Source: an uncultured Flavobacteriales bacterium
Lineage (GTDB): Bacteria > Bacteroidota > Bacteroidia > Flavobacteriales_D > Sanyastnellaceae
Length of the DNA: 5,172 nucleotides
Direction: 5' to 3'
NCBI GenBank assembly: GCA_938003665.1
Contig: CALKYI010000316.1
Span: 1 to 5,172, forward strand
The first letter of the stretch is position 1; each line of letters opens with the position of its first letter. This document shows, in pieces, positions 1 through 5,172 of the stretch. A model generated the notes under the pieces. That model was not told the origin of the DNA, made no database searches, and saw nothing but the letters and a program-made list of their open reading frames with translations. The position numbers and the translations under genes are program-made.

Positions 1-452
1 GTGTCGATCAACAACGAGTAGGTTTCGGAGTGGATGTTCTCCATCATGATTTGGAAACCATAGAAGAACTTCGCTTCGGTGTATTGCACCTCAGCCACAA
101 AGTTCTCGGCGAGGTTCTCGTTCACTATGCCGTCAGAGGCAGCGAAGAATGCCAAGACGTGCTTGATGAAGTAACGCTCATCGTCGTTCAGTTTCTCATT
201 CCAATCAACGATGTCCGCGGCAAGATCGATTTCTTCTGCTGTCCAGAAGCTCGCCTCTGACTTCTTGTAAAAGTTCCAGATGTCGTTGTGCTGGATTGGG
301 AACAGGACAAATCGGTTGGGATTGTCCTCGAGAATGGGTTCGGTCACCACCGTATTCTCGGGCAATACTTCTTCAATGGAAGTTTGCACGCTCGCTGCGC
401 TTGTCTCGTTCACGTCTGTAGTGGTCAAATCCTCGGGTGTCTGTGCGCTCAT
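1..452 (-). CDS. nrdB: Class I ribonucleotide reductase small (radical) subunit, N-terminal part
   Basis: NrdB (R2) houses the di-iron/tyrosyl radical cofactor that starts reduction of ribonucleotides by the NrdA (R1) subunit in the cytoplasm, supplying dNTPs for DNA synthesis. The 150 complete codons seen carry the R2 landmarks: FWTAEEIDL (residues 69-77; Trp70 matches the electron-transfer Trp of eukaryotic R2), the iron ligand Asp107 in [11 protein letters not shown], the ligands Glu138 and His141 in ENIHSE, and Tyr145 at the radical position. The wording is closer to eukaryotic R2 than to E. coli NrdB, as is usual in Bacteroidota. The remaining ligands and the C-terminal R1-binding tail lie beyond the left edge; about half the usual length of some 320-340 residues is seen. 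The start is taken at the ATG at 452. Homology to the family begins only near residue 38 (EPILEDN), so residues 1-36 are an acidic Thr/Ser-rich extension, or else the true start is a GTG at 347 or 350. No Shine-Dalgarno is visible. nrdA is not in the window. Confidence 0.96.
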   Translation of the reverse strand, partial: MSAQTPEDLTTTDVNETSAASVQTSIEEVLPENTVVTEPILEDNPNRFVLFPIQHNDIWNFYKKSEASFWTAEEIDLAADIVDWNEKLNDDERYFIKHVLAFFAASDGIVNENLAENFVAEVQYTEAKFFYGFQIMMENIHSETYSLLID

Positions 453-459
453 GGCGGTG

Positions 460-509
460 GTTAGGTTGGTGCCAGCGAGTGGCGGGTGAAACGTTAGGTC
501 GGTCGCAGC
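460..509. repeat. Pair of imperfect 17-bp direct repeats upstream of nrdB
   Basis: Positions 460-476 (GTTAGGTTGGTGCCAGC) and 493-509 (GTTAGGTCGGTCGCAGC) match at 14 of 17 bases, in the same orientation and exactly 33 bp apart. The nearer copy ends 7 bp before the nrdB ATG. A spacing of about three helical turns would place both copies on the same face of the DNA, as for paired regulator sites; this is inference. The copies are not palindromic and do not resemble the NrdR box, so no regulator can be named. If the nrdB transcript starts further upstream they could instead act in the 5' untranslated RNA. Confidence 0.45.
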
Positions 510-522
510 ATCTCCCCTCTTT

Positions 523-655
523 TGAGCCGTCGAAACCCGCTTCCGTTTCGGGGGTCGAAGTCCTGTCCTCGATGGCAATCCAATGTTCCAAAAGCATTGG
601 AAACACTGGGATTTCGAGGCTAATGACTTGTCCTCCACCTTTGGAGTCGGGCTCA
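523..655. other. Nested inverted repeats; candidate structured RNA or cruciform
   Basis: Six complementary pairs fit one fold. The closing stem P1 is TGAGCC 523-528 with GGCTCA 650-655. Inside it are P2, CGAAAC 531-536 with GTTTCG 545-550; a long arm P3 made of AAGTC 558-562 with GACTT 625-629, CCTCGA 567-572 with TCGAGG 614-619, and CCAATG 580-585 with CATTGG 595-600; and P4, CTCCA 633-637 with TGGAG 642-646. That is 34 perfect Watson-Crick pairs in 133 bases, with junction linkers of 2, 7, 3 and 3 bases. An alternative hairpin TTCCAA 586-591 with TTGGAA 597-602 competes with the tip of P3. On the minus strand it would lie in the nrdB leader, ending about 70 bases before the ATG; on the plus strand it would be a separate small RNA or a far upstream secA leader. 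I recognise no known RNA family. Single short stems occur by chance; the mutual compatibility is what suggests a real structure. Confidence 0.4.
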
Positions 656-816
656 GTAGCGTTTTGAAAAAGGGCCGTTGGACGCGGGAAGAATCCCGAA
701 GCCTTGACCGTTGATGTCCCCACAGAAAACAGAAGAGGAGGCACAAGACCAAAACAAAACAATTCACAAATCGAGGTAGTTTTTAACAGTCGATTCGTTC
801 GAAATCCGTGGAACCA

Positions 817-846
817 TTGACAGCGTTGAGAAGGCGCGAATTTTTA
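817..846 (+). promoter_or_regulatory. Weak promoter candidate for secA
   Basis: TTGACA at 817-822 matches a -35 hexamer exactly and is followed after 18 bp by the AT-rich TTTTTA at 841-846, a poor -10 element. It faces secA and would give a leader of about 160 bases. Bacteroidota primary sigma factors prefer a different -7 element (TAnnTTTG), which is absent here, so this is a low-confidence call. Confidence 0.18.
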
Positions 847-851
847 GTCCG

Positions 852-890
852 TTGGGGATAAAAAACCCAAAAAAATGCTTGGTTTTTTTG
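852..890. terminator. AT-rich competing hairpins; possible weak terminator or attenuator
   Basis: Three overlapping inverted repeats cannot all form at once: TTGGG 852-856 with CCCAA 866-870, AAAAAACC 860-867 with GGTTTTTT 881-888, and CAAAAAAA 868-875 with TTTTTTTG 883-890. The segment has a seven-T run on the plus strand (883-889) and matching A runs, so it resembles an A-rich/T-rich bidirectional terminator. The stems hold few GC pairs. It lies upstream of secA with no gene ending nearby, so it would either attenuate a secA leader or end an unannotated small RNA. It could also simply be curved, AT-rich promoter DNA. Confidence 0.25.
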
Positions 891-901
891 TGTCGTTGTC
901 T

Positions 902-934
902 AAGGGCAACGCACCGGCTTTCATCCAAGCCCTT
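902..934. repeat. Inverted repeat in the secA leader
   Basis: AAGGGC at 902-907 is the exact reverse complement of GCCCTT at 929-934, with a 21-base spacer. CCAAGC at 925-930, which overlaps the second arm, can instead pair with GCTTGG at 877-882 in the loop of the preceding AT-rich hairpins, giving another pair of exclusive structures. It has no following T tract, so it is not an intrinsic terminator. It could be a leader hairpin or a protein-binding palindrome, or chance. Confidence 0.25.
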
Positions 935-1010
935 GACCCGCCGCGAGTTCGGTCTGAGCGTTGTAAAATTTTAGCCGGATGTGACCCGCTTCCCTTCGTA
1001 TTTTCGCGAC

Positions 1011-4000
1011 ATGTTTAAAACGCTTCTGAAAAAATTGGTCGGCGATAAGGCTGAGGGGGACATGAAGGAAATCCAGCCGGTTGTCGATGCCGTCCACGGT
1101 TTCGAATCGGCCATGAAAGCGTTATCCGACGATGGCCTGCGAACCCGAAGCGAGGACTTGCGCCAGCGCATCCAAGCGCATGTCGCAGACCTGGAAAAGG
1201 AAGAACAAGCGTTGCGCACTGATGCCTCTGCCATGGGCGAAGACCAGTTGGAACAGAAGGAGGCGATTTATGAGCAAATTGATGGGTTGACCAAACGCAT
1301 CGACGAGGCGTTGGAGGAAGTGTTAGAAACCATCATGGCGGAAGCGTTTGCCTTGGTCAAAGAAACGTCCCGGCGTTTAGCTGAAAATGGCCAGCTCACA
1401 GTCACGGCTTCAGATTGGGACCGGGACATCGCAGCCAAGCGCGGCGGGGTCACCATCAACGGCGACCAAGCTGTGTGGGGCAATGCCTGGATGGCTGCTG
1501 GTTCTGAAGTGCAGTGGAACATGGTGCATTACGATGTCCAGCTGGTCGGTGGTGCGGCCTTGCACCGAGGCAAGGTGGCGGAGATGCAAACGGGTGAGGG
1601 CAAGACGCTTGTAGCCACGCTCCCCGTGTTCCTTAACGCGCTGACCGGAAAGGGCGTGCACCTCGTGACGGTGAACGATTACCTCGCCCGCCGCGACTCG
1701 GAGTGGATGGCGCCATTGTTTGAATTCCACGGCATGCGCGTCGACTGCATCGACAAGCACCAGCCCAACAGCGAATCCCGCCGGGAGGCGTACCGCGCCG
1801 ACATCACGTACGGCACCAACAACGAATTCGGCTTTGACTACTTGCGCGACAACATGGCCCAGCGCCCAGAGCAACTGGTCCAGCGCAAGCACCACTTCGC
1901 CATCGTCGACGAGGTCGACTCCGTGTTGATTGACGAGGCACGAACGCCTTTGATCATCAGCGGTCCCACCCCCAAGGGCGACCAGCAGGAATTTGTCGAG
2001 CTCAAGCCCAAAGTGGTGCAGCTCGTCACAGTCCAGCAGAAGGCAGCCCAACAGTTCCTCACGGACGCCAAGCGATTGCTGCAGAAGGACGGGGCCTCCA
2101 AAGATGACATTGCGGAAGGCGGACTGGCCTTGTTCCGTGCGTACCGTGCCTTGCCCAAGTCCAAGCCGCTCATCAAGTTTTTGAGCCTGGAGGGCATGAA
2201 GCAACAGTTGCTCAAGACCGAGGCGATCTACCTTGCCGACAACAAGCGCGAGATGCCCAAAGCCGATGCGGAGCTCTACTTCGTTATCGACGAGAAGCAG
2301 AACCAGGTGGAGCTGACCGAGAAGGGCATTGAGTTCTTGACGGCCAACATGGAGGACGAGAACTTCTTCACCATGCCGGATTTGGCAACGGAATTGGTGT
2401 CCATCGACAACGGCGAGGGCGACGAGGAAGCCAAACTCGAAAAGAAGAGCCAGTTGATGGCCGACTACTCGGTCAAGAGCGCACGCGTGCACACCATGAA
2501 CCAGTTGTTGAAGTCCTACGCCTTGTTCGAGAAGGACGTGGACTACGTGGTGATGGACAACAAGGTCAAAATTGTCGACGAGCAAACGGGCCGCATCATG
2601 GACGGCCGACGCTACTCCGACGGCCTGCACCAAGCCATTGAGGCGAAGGAAAATGTGAAAGTGGAGGCGGCCACGCAAACGTACGCGACGGTCACGCTTC
2701 AGAATTACTTTCGCATGTACCACAAGCTCGCTGGCATGACCGGTACGGCTGAAACCGAAGCAGGCGAGTTGTGGGACATCTATAAGCTGGACGTGATGGT
2801 CATCCCGACCAACCGACCCATCGCCCGAGAGGACCGTGAAGACCTCGTGTACAAAACGAAGCGCGAGAAGTACAATGCGATCATTGACGATGTCGTTGCG
2901 CTCAGTGAAGCCGGCCGACCGGTCCTCGTGGGTACGACCACGGTCGAGGTCAGCGAATTGCTCTCGCGCATGCTCGACATCCGGCACATCAAGCACCAAG
3001 TGCTGAATGCCAAGTTGCACCAGCGAGAGGCTGAAATCGTGACCGAAGCTGGTAAGCCCGGCACCGTGACCATTGCCACCAACATGGCGGGCCGCGGTAC
3101 CGACATCAAACTCACGGATGAGGTCAAGGCCGCCGGTGGTTTGGCCATCATCGGCACCGAACGCCATGACAGCCGCCGCGTCGACCGCCAGCTGCGCGGA
3201 CGTGCGGGCCGTCAAGGGGATCCCGGATCGTCGCAATTCTACGTATCGCTTGAGGACGACTTGATGCGCCTCTTCTCTTCGGACCGAGTGTCCAAGATGA
3301 TGGACCGATTGGGCCACGTCGAAGGCGACGTGATTCAGCACAGCATGATCACCAAGTCGATCGAGCGCGCGCAGAAGAAGGTCGAGGAAAACAACTTCGG
3401 CATCCGCAAGCGCCTCCTCGAATACGACGACGTCATGAACGCGCAGCGCGAGGTCATATACAAGCGCCGCCGCCACGCCTTGCACGGCGATCGCATTCGC
3501 ACGGACATCGCCAACATGTTTTTCGAATTGGTCGAAGCTTCGGTACTGGCCTACCACCCCGAAAAGCAATTCGAGTCGTTCCGCTTGGCGTTGCTCCGTG
3601 ATTTCGGCATCGAACCGACCGTGGATGCAGAGGGATTTGCCACAACCCCCGCGGAAGACATCGCATTCGATACCTACCAAGCGGCCGAGCGCTTGTACCG
3701 TTCGAAATTGCAGGAGCTCGCCCAGCGCGCCCACCCGGTCATCCAACGCGTACACGACGACCCGGCCAACGATTTCAAGCAAATCCTCGTGCCGTTCAGC
3801 GACGGACGCAAAACCATGCAAGTCGCCACGGACATCGAACGCAGCGTTGCCTCCGAAGGCGTGAGCGTCATGGAGAGCCTCGAGAAGGCCGTGGTGTTGG
3901 CCATCATCGATCAGTATTGGAAGGAGCACCTCCGCAACATGGACGATTTGCGTTCAAATGTGCAGTTGGCGCGCTTCGAGCAAAAGGATCCGTTGTTGAT

Positions 4001-4379
4001 CTACAAGTTTGAATCGTACGAGCTGTTCAAGGCCATGGTCCAGCGCATGAACGCGGACGTAGCGGCCTTCTTGATGCGGTGCACGATTCCAACGGGTCCG
4101 GCTGATCAGCAGGTTCGTCAGGCGCCGCAGGCTCGCCCCGCCATGCCGAACAAAATCAGCCTGTCCAAGGAGAACATCCAGAACATCCAAGAGCAGGCAG
4201 CTTCGCAAGCCCGTCAGCAGGCACCCGTGGGTGTCCGTCCGGGCGCTCCGCGTCCAGGTGCCGGCGGCCCACCGCCGCCTCCGCGCAAAGTGGAGCCCGT
4301 GCGCACCGAAAAGAAAGTGCTTCCGAACGATCCGTGCCCGTGCGGTTCCGGCAAGAAGTACAAGAAATGCCACGGCTGA
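1011..4379 (+). CDS. secA: Preprotein translocase ATPase SecA, Bacteroidota long form
   Basis: SecA is the ATP-driven motor that pushes unfolded secretory proteins through the SecYEG channel; it acts in the cytoplasm and at the inner membrane. The 1122-residue protein is complete. NBD1 has Walker A TGEGKT (194-199), VNDYLARRD (221-229), TYGTNNEFGFDYLRDNM (266-282) and Walker B DEVD (300-303). NBD2 has GMTGTAETE (575-583), TNMAGRGTDIKL (690-701) and RQLRGRAGRQGDPGSSQFY (726-744). The helical scaffold follows, with EYDDVMN (804-810) and EHLRNMDDLR (972-981). A Gln/Pro/Gly-rich linker leads to the C-terminal zinc motif CPCGSGKKYKKCH (Cys1109, Cys1111, Cys1120, His1121), which in the family binds SecB and lipid. 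It is longer than E. coli SecA (901 residues) through extra segments at about 55-105, 124-169 and 320-420, as in other Bacteroidota. The ATG at 1011 is chosen because MFKTLLKKLVGDK aligns with family N-termini; an in-frame GTG at 981 would add ten residues unlike the family. No Shine-Dalgarno is seen. Confidence 0.99.
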   Translation: MFKTLLKKLVGDKAEGDMKEIQPVVDAVHGFESAMKALSDDGLRTRSEDLRQRIQAHVADLEKEEQALRTDASAMGEDQLEQKEAIYEQIDGLTKRIDEALEEVLETIMAEAFALVKETSRRLAENGQLTVTASDWDRDIAAKRGGVTINGDQAVWGNAWMAAGSEVQWNMVHYDVQLVGGAALHRGKVAEMQTGEGKTLVATLPVFLNALTGKGVHLVTVNDYLARRDSEWMAPLFEFHGMRVDCIDKHQPNSESRREAYRADITYGTNNEFGFDYLRDNMAQRPEQLVQRKHHFAIVDEVDSVLIDEARTPLIISGPTPKGDQQEFVELKPKVVQLVTVQQKAAQQFLTDAKRLLQKDGASKDDIAEGGLALFRAYRALPKSKPLIKFLSLEGMKQQLLKTEAIYLADNKREMPKADAELYFVIDEKQNQVELTEKGIEFLTANMEDENFFTMPDLATELVSIDNGEGDEEAKLEKKSQLMADYSVKSARVHTMNQLLKSYALFEKDVDYVVMDNKVKIVDEQTGRIMDGRRYSDGLHQAIEAKENVKVEAATQTYATVTLQNYFRMYHKLAGMTGTAETEAGELWDIYKLDVMVIPTNRPIAREDREDLVYKTKREKYNAIIDDVVALSEAGRPVLVGTTTVEVSELLSRMLDIRHIKHQVLNAKLHQREAEIVTEAGKPGTVTIATNMAGRGTDIKLTDEVKAAGGLAIIGTERHDSRRVDRQLRGRAGRQGDPGSSQFYVSLEDDLMRLFSSDRVSKMMDRLGHVEGDVIQHSMITKSIERAQKKVEENNFGIRKRLLEYDDVMNAQREVIYKRRRHALHGDRIRTDIANMFFELVEASVLAYHPEKQFESFRLALLRDFGIEPTVDAEGFATTPAEDIAFDTYQAAERLYRSKLQELAQRAHPVIQRVHDDPANDFKQILVPFSDGRKTMQVATDIERSVASEGVSVMESLEKAVVLAIIDQYWKEHLRNMDDLRSNVQLARFEQKDPLLIYKFESYELFKAMVQRMNADVAAFLMRCTIPTGPADQQVRQAPQARPAMPNKISLSKENIQNIQEQAASQARQQAPVGVRPGAPRPGAGGPPPPPRKVEPVRTEKKVLPNDPCPCGSGKKYKKCHG

Positions 4380-4392
4380 GGATGAAGCGCCT

Positions 4393-5172
4393 CTAGAACA
4401 GCCCGAATTGTGTGCCAGCCACACTGTACGGCTGATCGGGCGTGACGCAAGCGTCTCGTTTTTCAGGGGCCAATCCCTTGGCAAAAGCAATGCAGGTAGC
4501 CGGTGTATGGATGCTGTCCGGTTCGTGCACCAACAAGTGAAAGGAGGTGCCGCCTCGTGCTTCCAATTCATTGATCCACTTCCCCCATTGCTCCAAGCGA
4601 TGCGCATCGATGGCGTCGCCTTCGTACCCGCCAAATCGCACCAATACATGGGGCGCGGTGACCTGCATGTGCAGCGCATCCCGTCGCCCGGCCGTATCGC
4701 TGATGACGGCGCCCACCCCCAATTCAGCCAACCGATTCCAATGCGGTTGCTCGCCCACGAACCAATCCGGGTGCCGAAATTCAACCGAAACCGGCAGTTC
4801 TCGAGGCCATTTTTCTAAATACATCCACAAGGCATCCGCGTGCTTTGGGGCAAAATGCGGAGGAAGCTGGATGAAAGACGGCCCGAGGCGATTACCGAGC
4901 GCAAGCAAGCCTGCAATGAAATCATCTGTCGGACCTTCGCAGTTATTAAAGCGGCGAAAATGCGAGATGATCTGTGGGAATTTGGGGCAAAACCGAAAGC
5001 CCTCAGGCGTCGCATCTGCCCACTCCTTCATTTTCGCTTCGCTGTAAATGCGGTAGTGGGTCGCGTTGAACTCAATGGTCCCAAAGTTCCGGCCATAGGC
5101 CTCCGGGAACAGCCGACGCGGCGTCCTCTCTTGATACGTCGAACCCACCCAAGTGGGAATGTTCCACGTCGT
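4393..5172 (-). CDS. DUF72 (YecE-like) family protein, N-terminus missing
   Basis: This is a conserved protein of the DUF72/YecE family, which has a TIM-barrel-like fold and no established function. The 259 visible residues show the family's landmarks: a TW...PTWVGSTY segment near the N-terminus (residues 2-13), TIEFNATHYRI (32-42), FRFCPKFP (59-66), FIQLPPHF (100-107), VEFRHPDWF (130-138) and VLVRFGGYEGD (176-186). The frame stays open to the right edge, so the true start and probably a first beta-strand lie outside. A GTG at 5148 falls inside conserved sequence and is not taken as the start. The C-terminal end is intact, with a TAG at 4393-4395. It converges on secA with 13 bp between the stop codons, so the two transcripts almost certainly overlap. 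No terminator for it is visible before it enters the secA 3' end. Confidence 0.93.
   Translation of the reverse strand, partial: TTWNIPTWVGSTYQERTPRRLFPEAYGRNFGTIEFNATHYRIYSEAKMKEWADATPEGFRFCPKFPQIISHFRRFNNCEGPTDDFIAGLLALGNRLGPSFIQLPPHFAPKHADALWMYLEKWPRELPVSVEFRHPDWFVGEQPHWNRLAELGVGAVISDTAGRRDALHMQVTAPHVLVRFGGYEGDAIDAHRLEQWGKWINELEARGGTSFHLLVHEPDSIHTPATCIAFAKGLAPEKRDACVTPDQPYSVAGTQFGLF
4441..4463 (+). terminator. Possible secA terminator inside the DUF72 gene
   Basis: About 60 bases after the secA stop, GACG 4444-4447 pairs with CGTC 4452-4455 around a CAAG loop. Beyond a T/T mismatch the stem continues with CG 4441-4442 pairing with CG 4457-4458, and five T follow directly (4459-4463). This is the only hairpin plus T tract close downstream of secA. 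A second inverted repeat, GCCCGA 4401-4406 with TCGGGC 4436-4441, enclosing GTGTG/CACAC (4410-4414, 4420-4424), sits just before it. The stem is short, and the bases also encode the C-terminal part of the opposite gene, so chance is possible. Confidence 0.35.

Larger units (their letters stand above)
453..1010. other. Divergent nrdB-secA intergenic region
   Basis: This 558-bp stretch separates two divergent genes and must hold both promoters. I find no convincing gene in it on either strand. It falls into three parts. Positions 453-522 hold a direct repeat pair next to nrdB. Positions 523-720 are GC-richer and dense in inverted repeats; besides the 523-655 block there is a CGGGA/TCCCG hairpin at 685-698 with a four-base loop. 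Positions 721-900 are AT-rich with A and T tracts, and 900-1010 is the secA-proximal leader with one inverted repeat. I could not find a clear match to the Bacteroidota promoter pattern (TTG near -33 with TAnnTTTG near -7) on either strand, nor a palindromic AT-rich NrdR box. Confidence 0.75.

Noticed and set aside
526..540. tmRNA-like GGGTTTCGACGG on the minus strand
   Set aside because: It recalls the 5' end of tmRNA, but there is no tRNA-like 3' half or tag-encoding segment downstream; nrdB begins about 75 bases later. The motif is one arm of the P2 hairpin.
611..646. RNase P-like GGAGGACAAGTC on the minus strand
   Set aside because: It resembles the GAGGAAAGTCC signature only loosely, and the rest of the conserved RNase P RNA core is absent from the region.
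373..762. Minus-strand open frame of 129 codons upstream of and overlapping nrdB
   Set aside because: It overlaps the nrdB start in another frame, its C-terminal part is Arg/His-rich as in out-of-frame translation, it resembles no family I know, and it crosses the inverted-repeat block. It is probably noncoding.
721..900. NrdR box search in the AT-rich part of the intergenic region
   Set aside because: No palindrome close to the NrdR consensus was found on either strand, so no NrdR site is annotated.
981..1010. GTG at 981 as the secA start
   Set aside because: The ten extra residues (MTRFPSYFRD) do not resemble SecA N-termini, whereas the ATG at 1011 begins a typical one.
1410..3929. Very long open frame (839 codons) on the minus strand, antisense to secA
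   Set aside because: It lies wholly within a fully conserved secA. Its Val/Leu/His-rich translation shows no recognisable domain, and a long antisense frame is expected from secA's biased third codon positions.
3954..4784. Minus-strand open frame of 276 codons, and a plus-strand one of 195 codons at 4231-4818
   Set aside because: Both are out-of-frame readings across the 3' ends of secA and the DUF72 gene, which have clear family motifs in their own frames.

Overview
The window looks like a chromosomal fragment of a bacterium from the Bacteroidota, probably a lineage with fairly GC-rich coding DNA. The evidence is a long-form SecA with the extra segments typical of that phylum, a eukaryote-like class I ribonucleotide reductase small subunit, and no Shine-Dalgarno motifs at the gene starts. 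All three genes are ordinary core or conserved genes. I see no mobile element, CRISPR array, tRNA, rRNA or defence system.

Layout: (1) positions 1-452, minus strand, hold the N-terminal part of nrdB, which runs off the left edge. (2) Positions 453-1010 are a long intergenic region between the divergent nrdB and secA genes. Next to nrdB it holds a pair of imperfect 17-bp direct repeats spaced 33 bp apart. Beyond these is a block of nested inverted repeats (523-655) that can fold as a four-way-junction RNA or cruciform. Closer to secA it holds an AT-rich stretch with competing hairpins (852-890) and one more inverted repeat (902-934). (3) Positions 1011-4379, plus strand, are a complete secA. 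(4) Positions 4393-5172, minus strand, are a DUF72 (YecE-like) gene, convergent with secA, only 13 bp away and missing its N-terminus at the right edge.

The genes do not form one pathway. NrdB supplies the radical for deoxyribonucleotide synthesis, SecA drives protein export through SecYEG, and the DUF72 protein has no established function. nrdB and secA are transcribed away from a shared regulatory region. secA and the DUF72 gene converge so tightly that the best secA terminator candidate lies inside the DUF72 coding sequence.

The part most worth a second look is the intergenic region. Its inverted repeats fit together into one compact fold, and no coding sequence explains them. Which strand, if either, is transcribed as a structured RNA cannot be decided from one sequence.
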